Notes: generated from the sequence alone by a model not told the origin. A DNA stretch of 54,564 nucleotides from Arsenophonus sp052174535 (GCA_052174535.1 JBQMRQ010000098.1:1-54564); one strand, 5' to 3'; positions 20,176 to 31,059 are shown, counted from the stretch's first letter. Program-made: numbers and translations.

Positions 20176-21033
20176 ATGATAAATATAAATTCAGTAAATC
20201 AAATAAATAAAAAAAAGCTTACTACTGGTGATATTCATGAAGTTTTTTTACGTTCCAACCTTTTTCAAGGATCGTGGAACTTTGAACGTATGCAAGCCCT
20301 TGGTTTTTGTTTTTCAATGATCCCAGTGATTCGCCGTTTATATCCTGAAAATAGTGAAGAACGTAAACAAGCTATTAAACGTCATCTTGAGTTTTTTAAT
20401 ACACATCCTTATGTTGCAGCGCCTGTTTTAGGTGTTACCATAGCGATGGAAGAACAAAGAGCTAATGGCGCAGATATCGATGATGGTGCAATTAATGGTA
20501 TAAAAGTAGGTTTAATGGGTCCTTTAGCAGGCGTTGGTGATCCTATTTTTTGGGGCACAGTGCGTCCAGTATTCGCGGCTTTAGGTGCAGGAATTGCAAT
20601 GTTAGGTAATCTACTAGGACCTTTACTATTTTTTATTTTATTTAATTTAGTTCGGTTATTGACCCGTTATTATGGTATTACCTATGGCTATAAAAAGGGG
20701 CTTGATATAGTTCATGATATGAGTGGTGGTTTTCTAAAAAAAATAACTGAAGGTGCTTCTATCTTAGGCCTATTTGTCATGGGCGCATTAGTCAATAAGT
20801 GGACTAATGTTAATATCCCTATAGTCGTATCAGAAATAAAAAATCCCACTACTTCTGAAGTGACAATTACAACTGTACAAACTGTTCTCAATCAATTGAT
20901 GCCTGGTTTAGTGCCATTATTGCTAACTTTTGGTTGTATGTGGTTGTTACGACATAAGGTTAATCCATTATGGATTATTATTGGTTTCTTTATTCTAGGT
21001 ATTGTTGGATACTGGGCTGGATTTTTAATCTAA
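20176..21033 (+). CDS. manZ: PTS mannose-family transporter subunit IID
   Basis: ManZ is the second membrane subunit of the mannose permease. The 285 residues (E. coli 283-286) include FLRSNLFQGSWNFERMQALGF, HLEFFNTHPYVAAPVLG, the GPLAGVGDPIFWGT motif of IID proteins and C-terminal membrane helices. The first 13 residues, rich in Asn and Lys, precede the usual family start. Intact and in frame, it completes a functional-looking manXYZ operon. Confidence 0.95.
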   Translation: MININSVNQINKKKLTTGDIHEVFLRSNLFQGSWNFERMQALGFCFSMIPVIRRLYPENSEERKQAIKRHLEFFNTHPYVAAPVLGVTIAMEEQRANGADIDDGAINGIKVGLMGPLAGVGDPIFWGTVRPVFAALGAGIAMLGNLLGPLLFFILFNLVRLLTRYYGITYGYKKGLDIVHDMSGGFLKKITEGASILGLFVMGALVNKWTNVNIPIVVSEIKNPTTSEVTITTVQTVLNQLMPGLVPLLLTFGCMWLLRHKVNPLWIIIGFFILGIVGYWAGFLI

Positions 21034-21077
21034 GAAACTCAATATCTTAATTGTCAATTGTGGGTAGAGTTTAAAAC

Positions 21078-21116
21078 TTCTGCTGTCTATTTTTTTATTT
21101 CATTTTTACAGCAGAA
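21078..21116. terminator. Long-loop hairpin after manZ
   Basis: TTCTGCTGT pairs perfectly with ACAGCAGAA across a 21-base T-rich loop. On the plus strand it is followed by A's, not T's, so it would work as a rho-independent terminator only on the minus strand. On the plus strand it may act as an mRNA 3'-end barrier. Confidence 0.35.
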
Positions 21117-21141
21117 AAATGATCGTTTGGACTCTTTGTTA

Positions 21142-21603
21142 ATGAATATAAATAATATTGTATTAACTATCTTGTGATTCTACTGATGTTGGCTCATACT
21201 ATCTATAATAGTATTGATTATTAATTTATTAAATAGAAAAACAAAATTAAAAATAAAGTTAAAGCGTAAAAATAGAATTGATGTCATTATTTTTATGGAT
21301 GCTTATTGCGATTATTGTTAATAATAATATTATTCAACATTGTTCAAGTCAGCTAACAATCTATTTATTGATAATTATAGTTATTGTTTCTGTTTATTTA
21401 ACATTAATCCGTTATTCTAAACTTTCTTTTAAAGAAAAGATTTTATTACAATAATGTGTATATATTATACGAATATATTAAAATAATTATTCTATCTAAA
21501 GATAGAATCTTAATAGTTAGCTTAGTAAATAAAATTTTTACTGTTAGATAGTTTTTTGATTTAGATAAAATTTATAATTTTATGATAAATTTTAAATTAT
21601 AAA
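21142..21603 (+). pseudogene. yobD: Dead yobD (DUF986 membrane protein)
   Basis: E. coli yobD follows manZ, and its protein can be traced here across several frames. MNINNIVLTIL corresponds to the YobD start, KRKNRIDVIIF to RRGRIDSVIFV, IVNNNIIQHCSSQLTIYLL to the following helix, YSKLSFKEK to the PKIIFKQKG segment, YILYEYIKIIILSKDRILI to VWIEYSRIKAMNLSEDGVL, and FFDLDKIYNF to NIDDLEKIYKLL. At least two frameshifts and three stops separate these pieces. The function of YobD is unknown. Its loss while manXYZ stays intact suggests it is dispensable for sugar uptake. Confidence 0.75.
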
Positions 21604-21879
21604 TGATATAATTAATTATTATTATAGGGTTAATAAATTTTTTAAAAAATTAATAATTACTTTATTATTTTATTATGATTTTTAATCAAAAATTGAACTA
21701 ATAGTCTATTTTAAATCAGATTATGTATTAGTGATTAATTTAAAATTCATGTTAACATACTAGTTATGTTACCTTAAAATAGCCTGAAAACCTGTTAAAA
21801 TTTGAAAACTATAGATAAATTTTGCTTTAAGGTAAAAATATTTTTAGGATAAACACTATCCTACTAAGATAGTGTAATG

Positions 21880-22148
21880 ATTTTATACGTAGTTTCTAAC
21901 TAGCTGACAAGCACTGCATTTGAGAGGGAGCTCGAAGATACGCTTCAGCAATATGTTGCATGCCGTCTTGTTGACAGACGTTATCCGTCGACTATAACGA
22001 TTATCTGATGCAGCGAATCAGATAATCTGGTATTAACGATGTTGATATTGAATCGCCTAATATCAGGCGATGTAGCGGGATCAGAATATTTTATAAAGAT
22101 TGTCGCTGTCTTATCGAAAACGTGTAAGATGGCGAAGATTTACTACTA
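21880..22148 (+). mobile_element. IS256-family relic, copy 3 (5' fragment)
   Basis: The segment around TTGCATGCCGTCTTGTTGAC and the following GATGTTGATATTGAA block match the first third of the other IS256 relics in plus orientation. It stops where an oppositely oriented copy begins, so it was probably interrupted by that insertion. The 276 bases between yobD and this relic are AT-rich with no recognised content. Confidence 0.6.
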
Positions 22149-22149
22149 T

Positions 22150-23480
22150 CCTGAACCTGTAAAGATATTAGTAAATCTTGGTGTATGATGATAAGAGTAT
22201 GTTCTGCTCTGATTCTTCAGATAATCTGCTCTCTATTTTTAAGTTATATGTCATTTATTATAAGGATAAGCAAGGAAATTCTACTTAATTGTTTTTCTAG
22301 AGTTACAGTGCTTCACACATTAGCGTTTTGTATCCTCATTGTTATATACCGATTTAATCAAATTCATCTTTCTCATTGATCCTCAGTGCAGTAAGGAAAA
22401 AAATCGTAAAATCACAGGCTATTATTCTTAATATTTCTCAAATTTCTTAATAGTTTTTCCAGGATATGCAAAAATATTGCTAACAAAATATCAATGGCTT
22501 TATTAGCGGCATTGTAACTCTCTTCTAGCCAGATCATTCTGTAGCTCAACTTTAATTTTGGTGTTGAATATCTTTAGGGAGTAAAGATAGTGTATTACCT
22601 ATTTTATGTATCCAATAGCATTGATGCTGTGCGCTTAGGAATATTTTGCTATTGTTTTTTAAAATTAATGCTACCTGTTTCTCATTCATATAGCAAATTT
22701 TAAAATGCAGTTAAGCCGCGCGTTAGCAAGCTATTGATAGGTTTAATCCAAGTTTAATTCTTACTCTCAATAAGCATCTTCGACTACAGTGAAGTTCTTT
22801 ACGTTTATGCGTAAAGTTGTCGATAAAGTCTTCTCTGCCAGTAGATCAGTAGGAGACTGAAACAACAATGAATTAAAGAGAGCAGGGAATTGTATCTAGG
22901 TGATTTAAACTTACACTTAGATTTTTTTTGCTTAAGGGTATTAAGTCATGATCCTATCAGTCAAGCTAATCGCCTTTGCCTGATTTTAGACCATATATGC
23001 TTTCATAGAGAAAGGTGGTAGAAGTTCTTGAAATTACTAATGGATATTCATAGAATAGGCATGCTAGCTAGCAACTCTTCGCCAATTTTGCACCCTTCAG
23101 ATAAGGGTGCGGTAGCAATGAGTTTTTGAAATATATTTTGTTGCTGCTGTGAATATTCCTGAACTTTAGGTAGTTTAATTTTGATATCGACGATATCAGT
23201 CTATATGTAATTCGCTATGTCAGATAATCGTTCCGGTAGACGGATAACAACACCCGTTGATACGGGACTGTGTTTTATAGTATCATATTGCAGCAGATAG
23301 TTGTAGTCTCCTTCTTAACAGAAGTGCCATCAACTACTATCACCATTATAAATAAGTTTATGTAATGGATTATTGCATATCTGATTTTGTGGATACCTGT
23401 AGACTATACTTTCATGTTATATCAACTCTCTGTTATTGATTTTATTAAAAAACAATCAGCAGAAAGAATACGTCACTATC
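22150..23480 (-). mobile_element. IS256-family relic, copy 4 (inverted)
   Basis: Reverse complemented, this segment is collinear with the plus-strand IS256 relics. It runs from the 5' block with AACAGAGAGTTGATATAACATG near 23.44 kb, through the LPPYLKRAK-equivalent near 23.1 kb, to the terminal block near 22.2 kb. It is diverged from the other copies and may be an older or separate subtype. All frames are broken. Confidence 0.65.
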
Positions 23481-23560
23481 ACTGTGATTCTATCATAAAA
23501 ATGAGTATAAGTATAAATAAATATTTTTAACTTTTTATTTTAACTTAAATAGCTATATTA

Positions 23561-24103
23561 TTATATAAATGTTTCTAGTGCTATTATAGTAAATACACCT
23601 TTAACAATTAAAATAAATACAGTTCCCCAAATAGCTGCTGATAATAAACAAATACTGTATACCTTAGTTCTATTCATTAATAACATACCGGAGACTAATG
23701 GGATCATGTACCTTAATACAGCAATAAAACGTGATGTAAATAATACTGTTACTCCTTGGTTTTTTAACTTATTATGGGCATTATTAATAGTTGACTGATA
23801 GCGATTAAAAAATCGATTAAATAATTTTCTAGTAGTTATTTGATTACCCAAATAGTAAGAAATTATTGAACCTGAGGTTGCACCTAAAGTAATGGCCAAC
23901 CAAACTAAACTAATATTTAGTTTTGGTAGACTTGCAGTGATACTTGTTAATAACATAATGGATGCAGGAGGTAGAAAAGAAGATAAAACAACGGTAGATT
24001 TGCTCATTGAAATGCTAAATAATATAGTAAATAACCATATTGGATGTAAATTAAACTCTGACCAAAATATATTTAAATATGTCATAAATTCTTCTGTTTT
24101 CAT
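23561..24103 (-). CDS. DedA-family membrane protein
   Basis: DedA proteins are inner-membrane proteins linked to membrane-lipid flipping and proton-dependent homeostasis. The 180-residue product has about four hydrophobic segments, the SFLPPASIMLL region and the signature FTSRFIAVLRYMIPLVSGM, in which both conserved arginines are present. The acidic residues of the N-terminal re-entrant region of E. coli YqjA/YghB (Glu in LENG, Asp in PGDS) align here with Lys/Ser (MSKST) and Ala (PPAS). The protein is also about 35 residues shorter than YghB at the C-terminus. The frame is open between relics, so it may be a recent loss or an altered paralogue. Confidence 0.75.
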   Translation of the reverse strand: MKTEEFMTYLNIFWSEFNLHPIWLFTILFSISMSKSTVVLSSFLPPASIMLLTSITASLPKLNISLVWLAITLGATSGSIISYYLGNQITTRKLFNRFFNRYQSTINNAHNKLKNQGVTVLFTSRFIAVLRYMIPLVSGMLLMNRTKVYSICLLSAAIWGTVFILIVKGVFTIIALETFI

Positions 24104-24179
24104 TAGCCTTACTTTCTCTTTAATTAATTTTTTTCGAAAAAAATAAAAAAAATTATAATAATATAATCTATAGAGATAT

Positions 24180-25215
24180 GCTCATTTCTGCTGTGTTGGG
24201 GTTTTGGATATGAATGACGTATCCTGCTAATTGATTTAATGAATAATTTCAATAATAGAGAGATGATATGTCATGAAAGTCTTCTATACAGGTATCCGAA
24301 AATTAGATATTACAGTGATTTTTTGTATGAACTCATCCGTAATAATGGATTCCAAGCAGGTGTGATAAGCACTACGATTAAGAATCAACTCAATGGGAGG
24401 CTGTAAATAACATACTAAACGCCGCCTTATCAACGATATCGCATGCCGTCTTGATAAGAGGAAAGCTGATCGCTTTCACCCGTTAGTTAAAAGGGCGTGA
24501 CATATCCCCGCATTGATATAAAGAAAATCGTTGCAGTAGAAAATCGTTATTAAAAATCAGAAGCAAACTAATCTAAACATTCTTAATGAGCCTGGGATCA
24601 TGTTGTTTAAGTGTATTTCTCAGGCCTTGTGTGCTAACAGAAGACGGGGGTTCTCTTAGTTTTAGAGTGCAATAGGAAAGATATTTCTGATCATTTAGCA
24701 ACTAACGGCCATTATCTACATAAAATAGCTAATGTGGTAGCTTCACTCCTAAAAGCATAGAATAGAAAGTTAAAGGGGTGAGGTGCGGAAAAGTCTGCCT
24801 ACTAAAGAATCGTCACGATGCCGCTAATAAAAACTTTCATACTTTGTTAGCAAAGCTTAAATATATCCTGCAGCGATGAAGAAGCTGCAGAAAGATTGAG
24901 AAAAATATCTAGCATTATATACTTTCTCGTTAGCTGTATTGGCATCATAAGAACGACGAATCTGATTAAATCAGCTTTTGCGATAGTAAAGTTAAGGAGA
25001 GTCGACTCTCTAGTTCAAGAAAAACAATTTTTCAATGGTATTTAAGATGCTGTCGTCTTATTAGAAATCTAAAGCGATTAAGTAGATTTCATTTATCATC
25101 CTGATAATAAGTATTATCAAATTAAGGGGGTGAATAGATTTACGAAGTATCATAGCGGGAGCATAGCTTGATCATTATACACAAGATTTACTAATAATTT
25201 CGAGAAAGATGAACT
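24180..25215 (+). mobile_element. IS256-family relic, copy 5 (internal deletion)
   Basis: It starts with the left end also seen at 46.61 kb (TTTCTGCTGTGTTGGGGTTT) and matches the other IS256 relics at both ends. The centre encoding PPYLKRAK to YFWADG is missing: the sequence jumps from the 5' third to the block around AAAAATCAGAAGCAAACT. It ends near CACAAGATTTACTAATAATT. Non-functional. Confidence 0.7.
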
Positions 25216-25224
25216 TTGATCTAT

Positions 25225-25600
25225 GATCAGTTCAAGAGAACGGCTAATTACACTCTGCATTAAACTCTTCAAGAATCTTATCGCTCATATGATATTTCTC
25301 GATTTCTGGCGATTAAAGTTATGATTCGTTCTTTTCTTTTATCTTCTACTCTCCCCATTTTCTATTTTTCCTATGTGGGAAAAAATATTTCCCTTTAAAA
25401 GGTTGAGAGAAAAATATTTCATCGACTTGATAATATCACTTAGCTACTTATGTTAGCTTTTTTTTCTAAAATAAGAAATAGTGTCATCCAATCTAAAGGC
25501 TATTTTAAAATCAATGCCTGTTTCTTTTACTGGACTCCGTAAAATTAAACTATTCAATCTACATAGTAGATAACTAAACTAATTGTCCTTGTTATCTAGT
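25225..25600 (-). mobile_element. IS1595-family relic, copy 2 (5' part, inverted)
   Basis: Reverse complemented, this matches the 5' half of the relics at 17.4, 28.24 and 33.9 kb, including the segment read as GGAGAGTAGAAGATAAAAGA. It abuts an IS481 relic in the opposite orientation at about 25.6 kb, a pairing repeated elsewhere in the window. Confidence 0.5.
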
Positions 25601-25624
25601 TTCGCAAAAGCACTTCAATCGGAT

Positions 25625-26360
25625 TGTTAAATATTCTCTTCCAATCTAAAATTCTGCAACGATCTCACTATAACCATAATAAATTTTCCCCAGCAGTTAC
25701 ATTATTACTGTAACAATATGGGCAGAATAAAGTGAAATGAGTTGCTTCAATACATAGATCGATATTATCCAACAGATTCTTGATAAACTAACTAATGAGA
25801 TTCAGTTTTATATTGATAAGGAGTAAAGAAAAAGTCTTTTTAAGGTGTATAACCCATTTACTTTTTCATAGCAACTGTTGTAGCAAAAATTATTTTTACA
25901 GTATAAGGGGATTTTTATTAAAAACCTTTATTAATATGGCCACTTTAATTCATGTTTACAACAGCAAGATTGCGGCAAATATTCAACGATTCTTATTTAA
26001 TCTAACTAAGAATGCATAGCTATCCATCAGGTATTACAGATAATAACAAAAAATTTATAGACTGCCTCTTGCTATGAAAACATTCATTTACCGGAAAAAG
26101 AAATTTCCCTCGTTTGTTGTATAGAATTTGGTATAGAGTAACAATTTTATCCCGCAAGCATCCTTAATCGAATGCTATGGTTGAACGATTTAATCGTATA
26201 TAGAAGATGAATTGAAAAACTATTATTTCAATTCTGGTAAAAATCTTAAGATCAGTTTGCATCAATATCTTTAGCTATACAATTAGGAATGATTGGAATC
26301 AGTACTAGGTAATAAACTTCATTGTAGTTTATAAAAGATTGCTTAAAAGTTAAATATGAA
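25625..26360 (+). mobile_element. IS481-family relic, copy 1
   Basis: Broken frames run in the order of a DDE transposase of the IS481 type. DNA around AAAAAATTTATAGACTG encodes the KFIDR piece of the DNGKEFTDR motif, followed by IEFGIEYRLIP (the GIEHRLTP block) and a stretch around 26.18 kb equivalent to NGMVERFNGRI. The end, near TAATAAACTTCATTGTAG, resembles LGSKTPLQSMK. The same order is visible at 37.0-37.98 kb and, inverted, at 32.99 and 51.28 kb. Ends about 125 bases before the NhaC gene. Confidence 0.7.
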
Positions 26361-26486
26361 TTATTAAAAAATTATAATCTTTTAGTATATAACACGTTAG
26401 GATAGAAAATATTGATGATCTACTTTAATGTTTTAGAACAAGATTTAATTTCAATATTTAGCTAAGGAAAAAGGGGGGTATCCGCA

Positions 26487-27905
26487 ATGAATAACTACGG
26501 AATTTGGACAGTAATTACGCCACTTATCACTATTATACTCGCAATAATGACACGCCAAGTTATCTTGTCTTTATTGATGGGTATTTTAGTTGGTTATACT
26601 ATTATTAACGATCACAATATTTTATCAGGTATTAAAGCAACACTTATAGGAATTATTGCTACTTTTGCTTCCACAGAAAATACACAAACTATTATTTTTA
26701 TTTTATTAATTGGCGGAATTATGCGATTAATTAGTGTTACCGGCGGTGTTAGAAGTTTAGTATATTTTTTTATTAATAAAACTAGTTTAATAAAAAATAA
26801 AAAAGCAATCCAGCTGCTAGCTATGTTTATTTCAATAATTATTTTTATTGAGAGCTCTATTAATCAATTAGTTGCCGGTGCTTCTACTAAAAATATTGCT
26901 TGTTATTATGGTGTTTCCCCAGAGAAAATGGCCTATATTATTCAAACCTCTGGTGTCTCTGTATGCTCTTCTGTCATGATAAATGGTTGGGGAGCTGCAA
27001 TGATGGGTGTTATTGGTGTACAAGTCTCTAAGGGTTTTATTTCAGGTGAACCTTTTAAAATTTTGGCTACTGCTATGCCATATAATATTATGGCTTGGTT
27101 ATCATTAGCATCAGTATTATTTTATATCTTCACCGATTATTCATGGGGCCCAATGAAAATAGCTGAACAGAAAACTATTTCCAATCAACATAAATCTTAT
27201 CAGCTATATGCTATTTCTGATGAACAAGTTACTGATCATCCAGGAACTCACACTGTATTGAACTTCTTTATTCCTATTCTGGCAACGGGTTTAATGGTAC
27301 CTATCGCTCTATTTATCACAGGTGATGGCGAGTTCAGTAAAGGCAGTGGTTCAACCTCGGTTTACTGGGCAGTAATGTTTGGTACTTTAGTTTCTTTTAT
27401 CTGGTTTTTAGCCCGTCGAATTTTAACGATTGAAATTTTTTTTAAAGAAATTTATATTGGTTATGCCAGTATGATAAAAATTAGTTCAGTTATGATTTTA
27501 GCTTTTTTAATGGGTAATGTTTCTGCTGATCTTAATACTGGTGCATATATTGCGCAAATTTCCTCCAGTGCGTTACCAGCAGAATTTTCTATCGCCTTTA
27601 TTTTCTTAATCAGCGCTATTATGTCATTAGCAACTGGTACTTCTTGGGGAACTTTTGCTATTATGATCCCTATTGGCGTTCAATTAGGGATTTCAGTCAA
27701 TATGTCTATCGAATTAATGATAGGAGCAGCGATTACCGGTTCAATTTTTGGTGATATGACTTCTCCAATCTCTAGCGACGCCATTGTTGCTTCAATGGCG
27801 ACTGATTGTGATCATATTGAGCATATCAGAACACAAATGCCTTATGCTATTGTTACTGGAATAATCGTATTAATTATTTATCTTTATTTAGGATTCAACC
27901 AATAA
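26487..27905 (+). CDS. Na+/H+ antiporter, NhaC family
   Basis: A 472-residue polytopic membrane protein, hydrophobic along nearly its whole length (about 11-12 segments), with family-type blocks: TRQVILSLLMGILVGYTI, LLIGGIMRLISVTGG, FIESSINQLVAGASTKNIA, ATGTSWGTFAIMIPIGVQLG and GSIFGDMTSPISSDAIVASM. The last two, with acidic and polar residues within helices, are typical of NhaC/MleN-type transporters, which exchange sodium, sometimes with organic acids, for protons. The substrate cannot be fixed from sequence. A G-rich ribosome-binding site (AAGGGGGG) lies 8 bases before the ATG. It stands alone between relics. A fragment of a second, dead gene of the same family lies at 34.7 kb. Confidence 0.85.
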   Translation: MNNYGIWTVITPLITIILAIMTRQVILSLLMGILVGYTIINDHNILSGIKATLIGIIATFASTENTQTIIFILLIGGIMRLISVTGGVRSLVYFFINKTSLIKNKKAIQLLAMFISIIIFIESSINQLVAGASTKNIACYYGVSPEKMAYIIQTSGVSVCSSVMINGWGAAMMGVIGVQVSKGFISGEPFKILATAMPYNIMAWLSLASVLFYIFTDYSWGPMKIAEQKTISNQHKSYQLYAISDEQVTDHPGTHTVLNFFIPILATGLMVPIALFITGDGEFSKGSGSTSVYWAVMFGTLVSFIWFLARRILTIEIFFKEIYIGYASMIKISSVMILAFLMGNVSADLNTGAYIAQISSSALPAEFSIAFIFLISAIMSLATGTSWGTFAIMIPIGVQLGISVNMSIELMIGAAITGSIFGDMTSPISSDAIVASMATDCDHIEHIRTQMPYAIVTGIIVLIIYLYLGFNQ

Positions 27906-27949
27906 GAAGAAATGGTATATAGAAAGCCATGTTGGCAAATGTTATTGGT

Positions 27950-28235
27950 ATAAATCAATTTTATTGTATGAATAATTTTTGTGCAAAAGTTGACATGAAA
28001 AACAAACAGTAATAAGATTAAATGAGCTTTTCCTTACTCCGTGTCCAACATAAAGCTGTATCTCATTAGATGGCTCGGTGATAATATGTTAGATGATGTT
28101 AATCTATACATTGAAGCAACTTCACTCTACTTTATCTCCTACTCATGTTGTTACAGTGAGTATGTTAACCTACTGGAGACTATTTGTTTAGGGTTACAGA
28201 GATGTCATTGAAAATTCTCAATTACAGAAAACGTT
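27950..28235 (-). mobile_element. IS481-family relic, copy 2 (5' part, inverted)
   Basis: Reverse complemented, it matches the 5' third of the IS481 relics, including AGATAAAGTAGAGTGAAGTT near 28.1 kb, equivalent to 25.73 and 47.96 kb. Only this third remains. It abuts an IS1595 relic at about 28.24 kb. Confidence 0.6.
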
Positions 28236-28239
28236 TAAC

Positions 28240-28558
28240 AATCTTACTGAAGATTTATGGAAAAACTAGATTAGAAGGATAAATGATTTAGTTTTATATT
28301 CGATGTACATTTAGAATAACTTAACTATATAGAAATAAGCGAAATAAATAGACATTGATTTAAAACAGCGTTTAGATGATATTACTGCTTCTTTATTTCA
28401 GCAGAGACAGATAAAATAAATCTAAGTAATATTCTTGAAATCTATAAAATATTTTTCCTTAAATCCTTTTAAAGTGAAGATTTTTCTATATAGAAAAGCT
28501 AAAAAATACGGAAGGAGACAAAAGAAAAGAGAATAGCAACTTATAACATATAGTGTGA
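28240..28558 (+). mobile_element. IS1595-family relic, copy 3 (5' part)
   Basis: Matches the 5' half of the full relic at 33.9-34.66 kb, up to the AGGAGA-CAAAAGAAAAGAG block. The matching 3' half starts at about 30.53 kb, so element X in between was probably inserted into this copy. Confidence 0.5.
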
Positions 28559-28559
28559 G

Positions 28560-30525
28560 TGGGTAACCCAGCCAGAACTATGTTGTTTCTTGGGTGTTTA
28601 TTATCTGAGTACTTTGTTTTATATTATACAATATGTTGATATTAAAGGAATTCAACTAGATAAATTGGAATAAATCTCCTAAAAAGCGTAAATATAGTAA
28701 ATCAGGGCAATCACGCGACTTCATATGTTAACCACTTGTTTATCCAATGCGTTTTATAAATCTCACTTTCGAAATAAAACTAAGTCTAGACTGATTGAAT
28801 TTTTTATGACATCAAAAAAGAGGCTATACAGTAATATGTCCAATCCTAAATTCTTATTTTTTAGACACGTAACTATTACTCTACTTTAGTCATGACTTAT
28901 CCTGCATTTTTTATAATGCTCAGATCAAGTCGATGAGAAAGAATAAACTGCATTAAGTGGAAATTAATAAAAGTATGCTTGCTGATGAATTTATAATCTA
29001 TAAAGAAATAAGGATAATTTTCGTCTCCTTTTATAGCCTACTGGCACAAATACAAAAATAACTGAATCGATGTAGATCTGACGAATGTAAATAGAATGAT
29101 GATTCTATTTCTCTAGTAAGATGGTTAGAGAGTAATTTGCCCAGATGTATATCTTCTAAAACCAACTAAACTATTTTTTACCATTTATGAAATCTGGAAT
29201 AAATTTCTTGAAAAACATACTGAAAGCATTAACCTGTAGATTTGTCTATCTGTAGAGCGAACGGTTGTTTGTAGCACTTTGTTATAATGAGTATTTATAT
29301 CATCGCTCTACTCTTGTGCCTCTCATAAATGGTTCCAATTATTATTTTTCTGACAGAGCTCTAAATCAAAAGCTTTGATTTTATATGATTTTAAATATAC
29401 CTACATTATTAGCATAACAGGTTCAGATTTTATCTGACTGCAACTCATAATTGCATTATTTTATTATGCTATTTCTTTGGCCTTTTTAACAATAACTATA
29501 GACAACATTCAATGTTCTGTTTTGGTCCGTTATACTCATACTTATGCCATAGTATGCAGGCAAATAGGATATCGAAATTGGTATCTTTTGTGCTTTACAT
29601 ACTTTTTTGATAACTTAATCAATATTCGCATATTTATCTCTCTATCACCCTGTAGAAGTCTAAATATTAAGCATGTTGTATAAGCGTTGAGTTGCTCTTC
29701 AAAAAAGAGTGGTCTTAATGGATTTAGCAAGGCCATTTCATCTGACTGTTGCGTAAGAATTATGATTTAATAAATGGAAATAGCCTTCTTGCTCTTCAAA
29801 ATATCATCTGCTACAGGAAGTAGTGGTAGAGTTAGCTGAAGCCATAAGTACTGATGTTACTGGAAAAAAGTTAACTTCGATAAAAAATGAAAGGAGCATG
29901 CTATGCTGTGAAATAGCTCTGGCTCTATATCAACTGTAGTTATTCACGTTAAAACTATGACATTACCGAATAAAGTGGTTGTGAATCATTACTATAACCA
30001 CTTGATTAAGTAGTACACAGGAGAGGATTCTGACGCAGGAAGAGATAATTAGGTACTTATATTATCTATATTTCGGATAGGCATTTTAAAATAGTATGTT
30101 ACAGTGATTTATTGTCAAATCCTCAACAAGGCATATTATTACCGAAGGTGTAAAGATGCTGTAGATGACGGCCAGCAAAAAATAGGATTTTGCAGTTATG
30201 ATGAAAGAATTTCTACGTACAGATCTATACAAATTAATTCTCTGTGACTATTAGGATGTTTTTATTGATACTTTGTTTGAGAAACAGATAACAAAATTGT
30301 TCTCAAAAAGAATCCATAAAATAGAAAAATGAGGGATATTAAGCTTAACTTAGAGTTAATGTATCTAAAAAATTAGTGTATTAGATCAAAGAATATATAT
30401 ACTCCAATGAAATTTTAACTTGTAATAGACCAAAATAAACAGATTTTATCTACTTTTAGTAAAAATAGATACTTTTGGTTGCTTTTAAAGAGTAATTTAA
30501 TTTCCAAATCACCATGAGGAAATAC
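28560..30525 (+). mobile_element. Decayed repeat element X, copy 2 (complete length)
   Basis: About 1.95 kb; it matches copy 1 (reverse complement of 1-1450) from the left end to about 29.9 kb and copy 3 (reverse complement of 44.9-45.43 kb) from about 30.03 kb onward. Near the left end one frame reads ISPKKRKYSKSGQSRDF. The strongest conserved block is at 29.07-29.15 kb. Frames at 29.70-30.3 kb contain short open stretches such as LLQEVVVELAEAISTDVTG, but none is long. It lies between the two halves of an IS1595 relic. Family unknown. Confidence 0.6.
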
Positions 30526-30529
30526 GGTC

Positions 30530-30945
30530 TTTAATTACCTCAGATCGATAATGGTTATATGTGAGCGATAAGATTCTTGAAGAGTTTAATACAGAATGCA
30601 TTAGCTGTTTTTAAGCTAATTATTTATAAAGAGTCAATATTTTACTTAGATGGAGCTAAAGATGGAGCTAAGTAGTACAAAATCTTTACTAGCGAGCATG
30701 AAATTAGTCACCATTGCATAATAAGGTTATGCAATTAAAGAATTATTTTCTAAAAAATTTCATATTTAAAATGTGAATAGTTATATTGGCCGATTAAAGA
30801 AATGGCTGAGTAGATTACATAGAGTAAGGTAATTTATTTACGAATTATCTGTCCTAGAGAAGATTGTTTGAACCGCAATAATTGAAATATAGATGTGGCT
30901 ACAAATTGCTCTGTAATCAAAGCAGCAACTTTTAGCAAATAGCCA
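30530..30945 (+). mobile_element. IS1595-family relic, 3' part separated by element X
   Basis: Starts with GCGATAAGATTCTTGAAGAG, the block that follows the 5' half in the intact-length copies, and runs to the TGGCTACAAATTGCTCTGTA end. One frame shows YIGRLKKWLSRLH, the C-terminal SRLKxWMxRF-like signature. Confidence 0.55.
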
Positions 30946-31059
30946 TAGAAAACAGCACTATCAATAAAGATGTAAGATGAATTATTATTATTTATAATAC
31001 TACACTGAATTTTTATAAAAATAATTATAATTAATTATAATTTAAGTAGTAATAGTAAG

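Noticed and set aside
25795..26019. 74-codon open frame
   Set aside because: Lies inside an IS481 relic; matching frames in other copies are broken.
29477..29683. 68-codon open frame
   Set aside because: Lies inside element X, with no homology to a named protein and no start signals.
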